From positions 1-24,786 of the forward strand of contig JAJJLU010000654.1 of assembly GCA_023807065.1 (NCBI GenBank): a DNA stretch of 24,786 nucleotides, read 5' to 3'. Positions 7,310 to 18,500 of this stretch are shown here, piece by piece (the first letter of the stretch is position 1; each line of letters opens with the position of its first letter). The notes under the pieces were generated by a model. The model made no database searches. It was not told the origin of the DNA and worked only from the letters and a program-made list of their open reading frames with translations. The DNA is from Isotricha intestinalis. Lineage: Eukaryota; Ciliophora; Litostomatea; Vestibuliferida; Isotrichidae. The position numbers and the translations under genes were made by a program.

Positions 7310-10096
7310 ATGGGAGAATATGAAGATTATGAAGATATTGAAATATCTCATAAAACAGATAGTTCAAAAAAAGAGGAAAATTTATATACAAATGAAAACC
7401 GTTATAATTATGGTTATTCAGATAGAAGAGAAAGAGATCTTTTTGATAATAATTTAGAAGATAATGATTTTTATAATGAAATCAAAAAAGAAAAGAAAAA
7501 TACTTTTTCAGATTTTGAAAAAAAACCAATGAGTGATTTTTTAAATCAAATGACTTTAACTAAAAGTTATCATGATGATAACATTAATTATGAATATAAT
7601 AATAATACAAATGATTATAATTATAACAATAATAATATGGATTATAATTATAATAATAATCCAGGAACAAATTTAAATGAATATGATATAAATTCAAATA
7701 TAAAAAATGATAATGATTTTAATTATTATGATAAAAATAAAGTAAATGATGATATTGGAAGAAGAAATGATTTTAATTTTAGTCGAAGAAATCAATCTGC
7801 TATTAAAGATAAAAAATTATTAGGTGTTATTGAAGAAGAAAATGAAGATAAAGAAGAAAAAAATGAAGAAAAAAAAGAAGAAAAAAAAGAAGAAAAAAAA
7901 GAAGATCCTATTTCTCTTTTTGAAAATATAGGAAGAAGAAGAAGAGGAAATACTGCAAGTCCAAAAAAAATAGAAAATAAAAAAAACAATAATAATAGTA
8001 ATAGTAATAATAATAATAGTACTAATAATAATAATATAAACATAATTAAAGTAAAAGAAGAATCCATAAATAAAAAAGAAGAAATTGAACCTAATGTTAC
8101 CAATATTTATATAAATAAACAAAATAATAAAAATGATAATGACAATGATAATGATAATGATAAAGATATTAATAAGAATATTCTAAAAAATAATAAAAAT
8201 AATAATATTACAAATAGTAATATTAAAAGTAATAATAATACAAATAGTAATATTAGAAGTAATAGTAATATTAGTAATAGTAATATTACTTCAGAAAATA
8301 AAGATGATGAAATTAAAAGTGAAGAGGAAAATAATAATGCAAGAAAAAAAGAAGAGGAATTTTCAAATAAAAGTATCAATAACTCAAAAAATAATAATGA
8401 TGATTTGGAAGAAAAAAGAATAGAAAATAAAAAACAAAATTTAGAAATGGAAAAGGCTTTAAAAAATTTAACAGAAAAATATAAGAAAGATAAAGAATAT
8501 TATGAAAATGAGAAAAAAAAATTAGAAGATATAATTGATGAAAAAGATAAAGAAATTGAAAATAAAGAAAATGAAATAATAAAAATAAAAGAAGAAAATA
8601 GGAAAAAAATAGAAGAATTAAAATTAAAACAGAAAAAAAATATAGAAGAATTAACTGAAAATAATAAAAAAAATGAAGAATTATTAAATGAAGAAATAGA
8701 AGATTTAAATAAGAAAATAAAAGAAGAAGTAAATAAAGAAAAAGAAAAATTAACAAAAATTCATGAAAAAGAAATAGAAAAAATAAAAAATGAATATAAA
8801 AAAGAATTAGATATTCAAATATTAAAATATGAAAATGAAAATGAAAAATTAAAAAAACAATTAGAACAACAAATTGAATTAAATAAACTTTCAAATAAAG
8901 TAGAAAATTCTTTTAAACAAATAGATGATATTGTTTTTAAATTATCAAATGAAAAAGAAAATCAAAATGAATCAAATAAATTATATAATGAATCTTTAAA
9001 TAATTTAGAAAAAAGATTAAAAGATTTAGAAACAAATTTAAAATTTGATAAAGAACAATTTATAAAAGATAAAGAAAATTATGAAAAAGAATTTCAGGAA
9101 AAAAGAGAATTAAATGCTAAAGAAAAATTAAATATTGAAAATGAAAAAAATGAATTAAATGTTCTTAAAAATAAATTAAAAGAAGAAGGAGAAAAATTTG
9201 AAAATGAAAAAAGAGAAAATGAAAAAAATTATGAAAGGAAAAAAAAAGAATTAAGTGATATAGAAATAAAAAATAAAATTCAACAAAACGAAATTGAATA
9301 TCAAAAGAAAAAATTAGAAGAAGAAAAAAAATATTTTGAAAAATATAAAAATGATCAACTTGAAAGATTTGAATTAGAAAATAAAGAAATAATGAAAAAA
9401 AAAAATTTAGCCTTTTACGAAGAAGAAGAAGTAAAAGCAAATAAAAAAAATTTAGAAAAACAAGTCAATTTACTTTCAAATCAAATATCAGAAATAAATA
9501 GAACAAAAGAAGAAAATAAAATTCAATTAGAAAAAATAGAAAAAGAAAAAAAAGATATAACTATAGCTGCTAAAAGAATTGATACTTTTATTCAAAATTT
9601 AGATGAAAAACAAAAAGGAATTAATCAACAAAATGAATTATTAAACTTAAAATATGATGAAATTGAAAAAATGAAATTAGAATTACAAAATGAAAAAATG
9701 AAAATTGAACAACAAAAAAATGATTTAAAATTTCAAACTCAAAATATTGAATTATTAAAAATGAAATTAAATAATGAAATTTCAATAAATCAAAAATTAA
9801 ATAATAATAATAATAATCTCAATCTTAATAATACTTTTTCAAATGAAAATTATTTAAAACAAACTTCTGATAATTATAATAATAATAATTTTAATTATAC
9901 TTCAAATGAAACACAATTTAAACCAAATAAAACAACAAGATTTTTTCCTTCAAATAAATTAATTAATGTAGATGAATATTTTGAAAAAGTAAAAAAATAT
10001 AATAAAAGTGATAAAAATCCTATTTTAGAAATATCAAAAGAAAAAGAATTTTTAAGAAAAAGTAAAGAAAATTTTTATAAAACTTCATTTAAATAA
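7310..10096 (+). CDS. Large coiled-coil protein, possibly FBF1-like basal-body component
   Basis: 928 residues. Residues 1-170 are Asp/Glu/Tyr/Asn-rich and include an Asn-Tyr repeat stretch (about 95-145). A Glu/Lys run follows at about 178-198. Residues 220-350 are dominated by Asn and Ser from trinucleotide repeats. From about 365 to 825 the sequence is a nearly continuous heptad-type coiled coil with few prolines. The tail (about 840-928) is again Asn-rich and ends in a short basic region containing TTRFFPSNKLINVDEYFEKV, which looks conserved rather than low-complexity. The stretch KRIDTFIQNLDEKQKGINQQ and what follows (about 755-825) reminds me of the C-terminal coiled coil of Fas-binding factor 1, a transition-fibre protein of cilia, but coiled coils mislead and this is a weak identification. 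Start chosen at the first ATG behind an A-run. Confidence 0.8.
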   Translation: MGEYEDYEDIEISHKTDSSKKEENLYTNENRYNYGYSDRRERDLFDNNLEDNDFYNEIKKEKKNTFSDFEKKPMSDFLNQMTLTKSYHDDNINYEYNNNTNDYNYNNNNMDYNYNNNPGTNLNEYDINSNIKNDNDFNYYDKNKVNDDIGRRNDFNFSRRNQSAIKDKKLLGVIEEENEDKEEKNEEKKEEKKEEKKEDPISLFENIGRRRRGNTASPKKIENKKNNNNSNSNNNNSTNNNNINIIKVKEESINKKEEIEPNVTNIYINKQNNKNDNDNDNDNDKDINKNILKNNKNNNITNSNIKSNNNTNSNIRSNSNISNSNITSENKDDEIKSEEENNNARKKEEEFSNKSINNSKNNNDDLEEKRIENKKQNLEMEKALKNLTEKYKKDKEYYENEKKKLEDIIDEKDKEIENKENEIIKIKEENRKKIEELKLKQKKNIEELTENNKKNEELLNEEIEDLNKKIKEEVNKEKEKLTKIHEKEIEKIKNEYKKELDIQILKYENENEKLKKQLEQQIELNKLSNKVENSFKQIDDIVFKLSNEKENQNESNKLYNESLNNLEKRLKDLETNLKFDKEQFIKDKENYEKEFQEKRELNAKEKLNIENEKNELNVLKNKLKEEGEKFENEKRENEKNYERKKKELSDIEIKNKIQQNEIEYQKKKLEEEKKYFEKYKNDQLERFELENKEIMKKKNLAFYEEEEVKANKKNLEKQVNLLSNQISEINRTKEENKIQLEKIEKEKKDITIAAKRIDTFIQNLDEKQKGINQQNELLNLKYDEIEKMKLELQNEKMKIEQQKNDLKFQTQNIELLKMKLNNEISINQKLNNNNNNLNLNNTFSNENYLKQTSDNYNNNNFNYTSNETQFKPNKTTRFFPSNKLINVDEYFEKVKKYNKSDKNPILEISKEKEFLRKSKENFYKTSFK
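7987..8289 (+). repeat. AAT/AGT/GAT trinucleotide repeats coding Asn/Ser/Asp
   Basis: Within the coiled-coil gene, several blocks of AAT mixed with AGT, ACT and GAT encode poly-Asn, Asn-Ser and Asn-Asp runs (for example the alternating Asn-Asp block near 8132-8163). They are in frame and interrupted by non-repeat codons, as expected for slippage-prone coding microsatellites in an AT-rich genome. Confidence 0.85.
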
Positions 10097-10204
10097 AAGA
10101 TAAAATATTTTTTAAAATTTGATTTTGTTATTTGTAATATCATAAATTTCTTTATTATTTTTTAAACATTCATGTTGAAAAAAAAACAATTTTTTGTCCA
10201 CAAA

Positions 10205-10775
10205 TCAATTTAAATTATTCAATTCCTTTTGAGGTCTTTTTGTTTTAAAAAAGTTATTTCCAGAATAATAATCTAATGAATTTCCTATTTATTCTCTTTT
10301 AGAAACATTCCTTTTTTTATTACATAATTGCCCTTTGGGTAAATTAATTTTTTTTATATTTAATTTCATATAATCTAAACAAAATATTTTCCATCTTATT
10401 TTCCATTTTCATGATAATGTGTTTTTTTACAATGATATAATTTGTTATTTATTGTTGAAACTAATTCCTTTTGTTTTTTGTTCTTTTCTTAAAATACTTA
10501 TTGAAGTATTTTCATCATTATGATTATTTTCAATATACCCAAATCTATTATTATTATATTTATATTGTATATTATTATTTTGGGCATTTTAATATTATTA
10601 TATTGATGTTTATTGTAATTAGATATTCCTCTATACATATTATAAAAAATATTTTATCGAAAAATTCTATTTTTTTGTTTAATGTTTAATAAATTCATTC
10701 CAAAATATCTTCATCACACATATTACATAAATATTTCTCTAAATTATTTTTAGCATCATTTAAATAATCTTTCAT
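10205..10775 (-). pseudogene. Decayed minus-strand gene, start and body legible
   Basis: A minus-strand ATG at 10775-10773 opens 26 clean codons (MKDYLNDAKNNLEKYLCNMC and so on) before TGA at 10697-10695 and TAA at 10688-10686. After a frame change the body continues from about 10590 to 10208, with segments such as NNRFGYIENNHNDENTSIS, RKEQKTKGISFNNK, NLPKGQLCNKKRNVSK and SLDYYSGNNFFKTKRPQKEL. In this part three TAA and one TGA interrupt about 110 codons, and TGA at 10207-10205 closes it. The codon pattern is coding-like. No family recognised. A plus-strand frame over 10471-10689 is its mirror image and not a gene. Confidence 0.5.
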
Positions 10776-10879
10776 ATTAAATAGAATTAATAAAAATAAA
10801 AATAATTGTTTATAAAAAAAACAATATCATTATCAAAATCAAAAAATAATGAAAATATTATATAAATATATGTATAAAA

Positions 10880-10984
10880 AAGAGTTTGAAATAAGGTAAA
10901 GATTTCATTGAATGAAATATTAAATCTATATTAACTGTTCCTATTGTTCATCAAGATAAATTTAAAAATAATGATAAAAAGAGT
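10880..10984 (+). pseudogene. Short plus-strand coding relic upstream of LC8
   Basis: One plus-strand frame reads SLK-stop-GKDFIE-stop-NIKSILTVPIVHQDKFKNN and then DKKS before TAA at 10985-10987, followed by a Lys/Glu-rich stretch with more TAA. The central 23 codons have a coding-like composition, but the segment is short and could be chance. From about 10990 to 11162 the sequence is A-rich or T-rich with no frame and probably includes the LC8 promoter and leader. Confidence 0.3.
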
Positions 10985-11162
10985 TAAAAAAATGATGAAA
11001 AGAAAAAATAAGAAAAAAAGAAAGAAAAAAAATGTATTTTTATGGATATGTAAATAAAATAATTATTATATATTTATACATAAATATTTTTAATTTTTTT
11101 TTTATATAAAAAAAAAATATTAAAAAATTCATAACTGAAAAAAATAAAAAATATAAAAAAAA

Positions 11163-11435
11163 ATGGACAAAGAAAGAAAAGCAATAATAAAAAATTCAGA
11201 TATGACAGAAGATATGCAACAAGATGCGATAAATGTGGCAACAAAAGCAATAGATTCATATAATATTGAAAAGGATATTGCTTGTTATATCAAAAAAGAA
11301 TTTGATAGAAAGCATAATCCTACTTGGCATTGTGTTGTTGGAAGAAATTTTGGAAGTTATGTTACTCATGAAACTAAACATTTTATTTATTTTTATCTTG
11401 GACAAATTGCAGTTTTACTTTTTAAATCAGGTTAA
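11163..11435 (+). CDS. DYNLL: Dynein light chain LC8
   Basis: 90 residues, essentially full length for the family (usually 89-90). The sequence matches LC8 throughout: [16 protein letters not shown] at 11-26, the IEKDIA helix at 34-39, IKKEFD, then [20 protein letters not shown] and HFIYFYLGQ with the final LLFKSG. LC8 is a homodimeric hub that binds short motifs in dynein intermediate chains and many other proteins, in cytoplasmic and axonemal dynein and in radial spokes. The beta-strand residues that form the binding groove (around [11 protein letters not shown]) are all present. It is the best conserved protein in the window and fixes the reading frame and code: Trp is TGG, Gln is CAA, and the gene ends with TAA. 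It converges on the TTLL gene with 148 bases between the stops. Confidence 0.97.
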   Translation: MDKERKAIIKNSDMTEDMQQDAINVATKAIDSYNIEKDIACYIKKEFDRKHNPTWHCVVGRNFGSYVTHETKHFIYFYLGQIAVLLFKSG

Positions 11436-11583
11436 ATATAATTTCATTTTAAATAATTTTTGTTTTTTTTTGTTTGTTTTCTTTATATTTAAATGAAAAT
11501 TTTAAATTTTAAAAAAAATTTAAATAAATAAATTTTAATTTCCCATATTACAAATAAAATAATCTTTATTTTTTTAAAAAAAA

Positions 11584-14109
11584 TCAATAACTTACATTGC
11601 ATAAAAATTCAAAGACATTTTCATGATCACTATAACCATCTAATTTATATTTAGAAATATATAAATTATTTTCTTTATCACAACAAGAATCATCATATTT
11701 AGTATCAAATATTTTATCAATAGTTAATCTTAAAGCATCATCTAACATTCTGGGAACTAATTTTTCAATAACTGGAGAAGAAATTGCTAATCCAGGATTA
11801 TCATTAATTTCTAAAATCCAAGGTTTAAAATTATTATCTACTATAAAATCATATCCAAATATTTCAAAACATAAAACATTTTCAGTTTTAAATAATTTTT
11901 TTCCTACTGAATTCATTGATATTTTAATTAAGTATTTCATATCATTTATTAAATTATCAAAATTATCTAAACTTATTTTTTCTTTTTCTAAATATAATTT
12001 AAAGTCTTTATATGATATTTCATTTCCAAATTCATATTTTTCAAATTTATTACTTTTTTTTTGAAAAGAATAATTAGTAATGTGAATAAATTTATTTGGG
12101 TTATTTAAATCATATTTTTCTGAACTTCCTTTTAAATGGCCTTCTCTACAAAAATAAACATTTAAATTTGAATCTATTAAAACATAACATCTAATATCAA
12201 ATTTCCTTTTATTATATAATAAAGGATTATCTAAATATTTTTGTAATATTATACTATTTGAAATATACATTGAATTTCCTTTTTTTTTCTTTTTTTCTTC
12301 ATCATTTTCATCCTCACTTTCATTATCATGTTTATTATTATTAAACTTTTTACTTATTATTAAATTATTAATGTTTATATTATTTTTATTTTCTTCATTT
12401 TCAATTTCATTTTCTTCTTCTATGTTTTCTGTTAAGGGATTTTTATCAACTCCTTTAAACATTTTTTTTCCTTGTTTAACTATATCTTCATAATTATTTA
12501 ATATTTCAATACACATTCCTTGATATAAATCTGCAGGTTTTAAAATCCAATAATTTTTTTCACTTAAGAAATATTTATTAATAAAAATAGGAGTATTTTG
12601 TAACATCGAAAAATTTTTATCGAAACCAAATAATTCATTATATTTTTTATTTGCAATTAAATCTTTATCATTATTACAATAATTATTAGTATTTGAATGA
12701 ATTAAATGAAAAACTTCAAAAAAAGCATCAAAACAGTCATTTATTCTACTAATTGGGATTACAATAGTGAAAGGAACAATATCAAAAACATTTATATTCA
12801 TTTTATCACAATATTGAACTAAATTAATAAATAAATTTTTTTTATTTCCTACTTCATAATTTCTTTGAAATAAATTTATAACTTTTAGTCTTTTCATTGG
12901 TAAAGAAGGATCATAAATAAATTGTTTATAATTAAATTTGGTAGAATAATATTTCCAATAAAAATTTATTATTGGATAATTAGGGTCATTTAAATGATTA
13001 ACAAATTCCCAATTTAATCTATGTTCAAAATAATCCACTAATTGATTTCTATACTTTTTATTTATATAAAAATAAAATTGATTAGTTTGATTATTTATAT
13101 TTTGATTTAAAGGAAAAGGAATCATTTTATAATTTAATTTCCTTCCTATTTCCTCTTTTGTTGCAAAATTATTTTTTAAAGAATCCAATAATTTTAATGG
13201 TAATTGTTTTTCTTGAGTATTAAATTTTATTCTTTTAAAATCTTTTTGAAAAGATATATTTTTTTTGCAAATATCAATTAGTTTTCTATTTGGATTATTT
13301 AAAATATTTGGAACAATATTTTTGTTTTCTTCTATATTATTGCTTTTTTGTTTTACTTTATTTAACAAATTTAAATAATTAATTTTTCTTGATTTTCCTA
13401 AATTATAATTATTTAATCTTTCTTTATTATTTTCTTTTTTTTCATTGTTAATTTCATTGTTTTCTTTATTATTTTCATTTTCTATTTTTTTTTTATTGTT
13501 GTTTTGAATGTAAATATCATTTATTTTATTATATTGAGTTAATTCTGGTAATTCATGATTTTGGAGATTGTCAGTTTTATATATATTCATAGAATCAAAT
13601 TCTCTTTTATGATATTTAAATTTTTCATCATTATGATATTTATTTTGATTCCTTTCTAAACTATTAGAACCACTATTATTTAAACAATTATTTTCAAGAT
13701 TTAAAATTTTTTTTTTGAAATCATGATTTTCTTTTAATCTTATATTATTTAAAAAAAAAAGATAATTTCCAAAATAAATTGGATCAGAACATTTATTTAC
13801 TGAAAGAGAAAGTGGAAATCTATTTCTATTACTAACATAATGAACATTAGGTAATATTTGTTTTTCATAATTATGACTTTTAGTAAAAGATTCTGTTGAT
13901 GATATATCAAATCTATTTAAAATATTTTTTTTATTTCTTGTTTTTCTATTTATATTATTTTGAATGTTTGTTCCTACTTTTGAAACTGTTATTAATTTTA
14001 AAAAAATATTATTATATTCTACTTTAGGGTCATGTGGTGTTGGTTGATTATTTCTTTTTGTAGATGTTTTTTGTAATATTTTAAATATATTATTTACTTC
14101 TGGAAACAT
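11584..14109 (-). CDS. Tubulin tyrosine ligase-like (TTLL) enzyme
   Basis: 841 residues ending in TGA. The first 300 residues are Asn/Lys-rich and poorly conserved. The TTL ATP-grasp domain spans about 380-805. Visible elements are YWILKPADLYQGMCIEI (520-536), the nucleotide-binding loop with Lys524; LQKYLDNPLLYNKRKFDIRCYVLI (622-645), the usual partner-strand region ending in the D-R motif; FCREGHLKGSS (653-663); HITNYSFQKK (676-685); and WILEINDNPGL (764-774), which holds the Glu and Asn expected to bind Mg-ATP. All look intact, so it is probably active. TTLL enzymes add Glu, Gly or Tyr to tubulin tails, mostly in axonemes and basal bodies. An Asn/Glu/Lys-rich insertion (about 555-612) sits inside the domain. 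The sequence alone does not tell which amino acid is added. Confidence 0.9.
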   Translation of the reverse strand: MFPEVNNIFKILQKTSTKRNNQPTPHDPKVEYNNIFLKLITVSKVGTNIQNNINRKTRNKKNILNRFDISSTESFTKSHNYEKQILPNVHYVSNRNRFPLSLSVNKCSDPIYFGNYLFFLNNIRLKENHDFKKKILNLENNCLNNSGSNSLERNQNKYHNDEKFKYHKREFDSMNIYKTDNLQNHELPELTQYNKINDIYIQNNNKKKIENENNKENNEINNEKKENNKERLNNYNLGKSRKINYLNLLNKVKQKSNNIEENKNIVPNILNNPNRKLIDICKKNISFQKDFKRIKFNTQEKQLPLKLLDSLKNNFATKEEIGRKLNYKMIPFPLNQNINNQTNQFYFYINKKYRNQLVDYFEHRLNWEFVNHLNDPNYPIINFYWKYYSTKFNYKQFIYDPSLPMKRLKVINLFQRNYEVGNKKNLFINLVQYCDKMNINVFDIVPFTIVIPISRINDCFDAFFEVFHLIHSNTNNYCNNDKDLIANKKYNELFGFDKNFSMLQNTPIFINKYFLSEKNYWILKPADLYQGMCIEILNNYEDIVKQGKKMFKGVDKNPLTENIEEENEIENEENKNNININNLIISKKFNNNKHDNESEDENDEEKKKKKGNSMYISNSIILQKYLDNPLLYNKRKFDIRCYVLIDSNLNVYFCREGHLKGSSEKYDLNNPNKFIHITNYSFQKKSNKFEKYEFGNEISYKDFKLYLEKEKISLDNFDNLINDMKYLIKISMNSVGKKLFKTENVLCFEIFGYDFIVDNNFKPWILEINDNPGLAISSPVIEKLVPRMLDDALRLTIDKIFDTKYDDSCCDKENNLYISKYKLDGYSDHENVFEFLCNVSY

Positions 14110-14435
14110 TTTTTTAATATATTATATTTAGAAGTATTATTTATTTATTTTTTTTATTTTCTATGAAAAAATGAATAAATTATTTGTAATCTTACATCAA
14201 TTTTTTTTAAGGCTTTTACCAGATGTTGAAATAAATAAATATAAATTATTCTTTCTCTTAATAATTTTTTATATGATTTTTAATTATATTAAAATAAGAA
14301 TAATGCATTTTTTAATTTATAGATTTATTATTTCGATAAAATATAATTTAATAAATAATATTTAAATAAAAAAAAAATTATTATTCATTGTATTTTACTC
14401 ATTTTTATTATTCATCAAATTAATTATAAATTAAA
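14110..14435. other. Intergenic gap between two minus-strand genes
   Basis: 326 bases upstream of the TTLL start and downstream of the SAM-like gene stop. It is T-rich and A-rich. A plus-strand frame of 64 codons (14171-14365) exists, but its composition (Ile, Phe, Asn, Tyr, Leu) is what random AT-rich DNA gives, so I do not call it a gene. The promoter of the TTLL gene must lie here; no specific motif stands out. Confidence 0.4.
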
Positions 14436-15440
14436 TTACTTAGTAAAAGTATCATAAAATTTATTTTGACTAATTTGAAAAGTATCATAGTTACTTAATT
14501 GACTTGTCGAAAAACAATTAATATCATTTAAAAAAAGATTATTAGGCATATTTCTGCTAATACATTTTATTGGAAAATTATTTGAATAATTTCTTCTTCT
14601 ATTATACAATATTTTTTTAACATTTGTATCAAAAGAATTTTGATTTTTGTGAATATCATTATTATAATTTTTTTCTAATTCAATAAAAGATTTATTATCA
14701 ACAATAACTTCTTTATTTTGAGATAAAAATTCATATAAATACTTTAAATTTTTATTATTATCTAAATTGTCAAAACATTTATTTTTTTCTTTCATAAATT
14801 TAGAAAAGTTTTTAACAGTATTACTTAATCTATTTCTATTAATTATTCCAAAACCTAAACTTTCAAGATCTTTTTTACTCAAAAAAGTTAAATCATTAAA
14901 AGTTATATCTTGACAAATTTTATTTAATTCACAAGAAATACCTATTATATTAAATAAATATTTTATAAAATCATTTACTCCATTTATTTCTTTTTTATTA
15001 GAAGTTTCATTTAAAATAAATTGACGAACATTTTTTTGAGATAATTTTTTTTTTATTCCATTATTTTTTTTTCCAAATGAAAATTGTCTCATATCAAATA
15101 ATTGATTTGAACTTTTTTGATTAATTATTTTCATGATTTTTTTCGGTTTCATTTCAATTGTATTTGAAGAATAATTTTCCTTATCTTCATCTAAATAATT
15201 ATTTTCTTTTTCCTTATTTCTAAATACAATTTTTTTTTCTTGTATTTTATTATTAAAATTATGAGGAATACAGTTATTTCTTTTTTTAGAAAAAATAATA
15301 TTCTTTGAATTATTATGTGTCATAAAAGTCTTAGTTTGATGAATAGGAATAACAACTTCTTTAATTTGATTTCTAGAATGTAATTTCTTAATTTTATTTT
15401 CATTATCATATACAATATGATTCAAAGAAAAGAAATTCAT
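14436..15440 (-). CDS. SAM-domain-like protein of unknown function
   Basis: 334 residues. The only part with a recognisable fold signature is about 154-217: GVNDFIKYLFNIIG, a middle DITFNDLTFLSKKDLESLGF, and NRNRLSNTVKNFSKFM. The order (first helix, an L-x-x-DL-x-x-LG segment, then an R-rich final helix) is that of sterile alpha motif domains, which mediate protein-protein contacts. The flanks are Asn/Lys-rich and probably disordered. No catalytic motif, membrane segment or signal peptide is visible. The start lies 65 bases from the start of the next gene on the opposite strand, so the two probably share a promoter region. Ends in TAA. Confidence 0.7.
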   Translation of the reverse strand: MNFFSLNHIVYDNENKIKKLHSRNQIKEVVIPIHQTKTFMTHNNSKNIIFSKKRNNCIPHNFNNKIQEKKIVFRNKEKENNYLDEDKENYSSNTIEMKPKKIMKIINQKSSNQLFDMRQFSFGKKNNGIKKKLSQKNVRQFILNETSNKKEINGVNDFIKYLFNIIGISCELNKICQDITFNDLTFLSKKDLESLGFGIINRNRLSNTVKNFSKFMKEKNKCFDNLDNNKNLKYLYEFLSQNKEVIVDNKSFIELEKNYNNDIHKNQNSFDTNVKKILYNRRRNYSNNFPIKCISRNMPNNLFLNDINCFSTSQLSNYDTFQISQNKFYDTFTK

Positions 15441-15505
15441 TTATAGAAAAAAAATTAAAATTTAAAGATTAAAAAAAATTAAATATTATATAATCTAATA
15501 AAAAA
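15441..15505. promoter_or_regulatory. Compact bidirectional promoter region
   Basis: Only 65 bases separate the ATG codons of two divergent genes (SAM-like on minus, 1111-residue protein on plus). Any promoter and both leaders must fit here or overlap the coding regions. The sequence is almost purely A and T, with A-runs directly before each ATG on its own strand. No TATA-like or other motif can be singled out in such composition. Confidence 0.5.
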
Positions 15506-18500
15506 ATGAGATGTTATTCTGCATATCCACGAAGTTCTTATAATACATATAATAATTCAGAATCACAAAACAATATAAATAATATATTTTATTCAAATAA
15601 TAGACAATCAGAATTTCCACAATTAGTTTTTCAAAGAAAAACTAATACAAATTATAAAGACGAAAAATTATCATATTATAAAAATAAAATAGGTTTAAAA
15701 ATGAATACTGCAGATAATAATAATTATTATATGGATGATGGTATTATTGATAATGCTAGTAATTATATGTTTATTCCAAAAAATAATATTTCTAGGAGAT
15801 TAAATTCTGCAAAATTTCCTTCATTATCAAAAAGAAGAAAAAATAATAAAAATTCAAATGTTGTTGATTTAGAATTAAATTATTATCCAAAAAAACAAAT
15901 AAAAATTCATAATTGTGATTTAAACACAAAAAATCTTTTAAACAAGAAGAAAAATAATAAAATAGAAGATAATAAAAAAACAAAAGCCGATCAAAATTTA
16001 ATATACAATGAATATAATAATTATTTAAAATCAATCAAATTATTAAGTCAAAGAGAGAGAATAGATTATTCAAATTTTTTACTTCATTTTCAAGATAAGC
16101 AATATTTAACAGAAATAGCAAAATCAATAAATAAAAAAAATAAATCAAAAAAACAAAAAAAAAGCAACATAGATCAACCAAATTTATTTATAGATCACAT
16201 AATAAAAAATATATCAAGAAGAATAGAATTTTTAGGAATGAATAATAATACAATAACAGAAAGAGAGGTAATGAATTTATTAGAAAAAGAAGCACTTAAA
16301 TTAAATGAAACAATAGATAAAAATATGGAAGCTTATTGTAAAATAAAACATTTTTCAGTTATAATAAAAAATAAAGCTAAAGAAAATAATATTAAACAAA
16401 ATACTTATTTAATTCCTTTTTTAAATGAAATATTACAACCTTATTATGAGGAAATAAATATTAATGATTATAATAAAGAAGAAATTAAAAGTGAAGTTTC
16501 TAATCAAAGTTTAAAAACAAATTCAACAGAATTAATAATTAATAAAGATAAAGTTTATAAAATAAAAACTAATTTAAAACCTATTAATGAAAATAAAATG
16601 TTATCAAGAGAAATATCAAATGATTCTTCTTATGAATCAGGTTCTTATACAAGTGAAAATTATCCTCTTTTTGGTACTATGAATCATGAAGATAATATTA
16701 AAGAAAATGAGGAAAATGAAAAAAAAAAAAAAAATTTAATGAAAAAAAAGAAATTATTAAGTTGTAGAAATTTAATTAATAGAAAGTATATTTTAGATAA
16801 AATTGATTTTCTGAAAAAAAGTTTAACAGAAAAATATTTATTACATAAAAAGATGCATAAAAAACAATTTAAGAAAATTTTATTCAAAAATCAAGATTTG
16901 ATTAAAAGTAAAAATATTGAAAAAAAAAATATAATTAATGATCAATTATATAGAATTATAGGTAAACATAAAATAACAGCAACAGAATTAATTCATGATT
17001 TATATTCTGGTGGAAATACAGTAAATAATTATAAAGATATGAAATATGCTAAAGAAAAAACTAATAATGAGATTGATAAGAAAAAAGAAGAAGAAGAAGA
17101 AAAATTAAAACAAAAAAAATTAGAAGAAGAAAGACTGAAAAAATTAGAGGAAGAAAAAATGAAAAAAATAAAATTAGATAAAAAAGATTCTATTAAAAGT
17201 GATATTGAAATTAAAGATATTAAAGAAGAATTTTCTAATAAAGATTTATATAAAAAGAAAAACACAGTTGATGTAAGACCAATAACAAGTAAACCTAATA
17301 TTATAAATAATAATCAATTTCAACAAAAAAGAACTTTTGAAAGTAAATTATCAAAAGAAAAACCAAGTGAAAAAAAAGTCGAATTTAATGTAGATGAAAT
17401 CAAAGAAAAAAAAATAGAAAAAAATTTAAAAAATAAAGAAGAACAAATACAAGAAAATAAAAAAGAAAACATAATATATGAAAAAATAGATGAAAATGAA
17501 GAATTAGAAAATAATAATAATGAAAGTAGGAAAAAAACATATTTAAAATTAGATTCAGAGATTGAATTGGAAAATGAAAATGAAAAAAAAGAAAATAATC
17601 ATTATGAAAAAAAGGCATCAATAACTAAAAATAATAATGAAAATTTATCAAAAATGCCATCTTTAAAAAAAAGAGAATCATTTAAATTTAAAGTTATATC
17701 TCCTCAAAATAAAAATTTTTCAAGAGCTAAAACGATGAATCAAACTAATACAAATAATAATAATTTAAAAAGAGAATCTTTTTTAAAACATTTAGATTCT
17801 TTTATATCTCAAAAACAAAAACCTAATGTAAATAATAATGAGAAAAAAAAAGAAGAAGTTAAAGAAGATGAAAATCTTTTTAATAAAATACCTAAAAAAT
17901 ATAAAAATATGAAAAAAAAACCAACTTTAAAAAAAATGGGAACTAAAAAAAAAATAAATCAAAATAAATATGAAGATTTAACTGTTAATGATGATTTTAT
18001 GGAAAAATTATTAAATAAACAAAATGAAGAAGAAAATAAAAAATTAGAAAAAGAAAAAGAAAAAGAAAAAAATGAAAAAAAAGAAGAAAAAAAAATAATT
18101 GAAATTGAAAAAAAAGAAATTCCAATAAATAAGAAAAAAGAAAATGAAGAAATTCCAATTTTAAATATAAAAAGTTCATTTTTCCAAAATGAAAATAAAA
18201 ATAAAAATAAAAAAGTACAAATAGCTCAATTTAATTTAAGACAAGAATCAGAAGATATGAAATCAAAAAATTCTTCAAAAAATTTATTAACAAATAGATC
18301 ATTAAGACAATCAGAAGATATAGGAGAACAAGGAAATATAGATAATCATGAATATGAAAAAATAGCAAATTTATTGTCTGATGAAAATCAAAGAAAAAGA
18401 TCTTTTAAAAAATTAAAAACAAAAACAAATATAGGTGATAATGAAAGTAAAGATATTTCTATTGATAATATTAATAATGATGATAGTTCTTATAATGAAG

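Noticed and set aside
10471..10689. 72-codon plus-strand frame
   Set aside because: Tyr/Ile/Phe-rich, and mirrors a minus-strand relic with better coding pattern.
14171..14365. 64-codon plus-strand frame between two minus-strand genes
   Set aside because: Composition is that of random AT-rich DNA; no domain, no homologous feel, no A-rich leader distinct from background.
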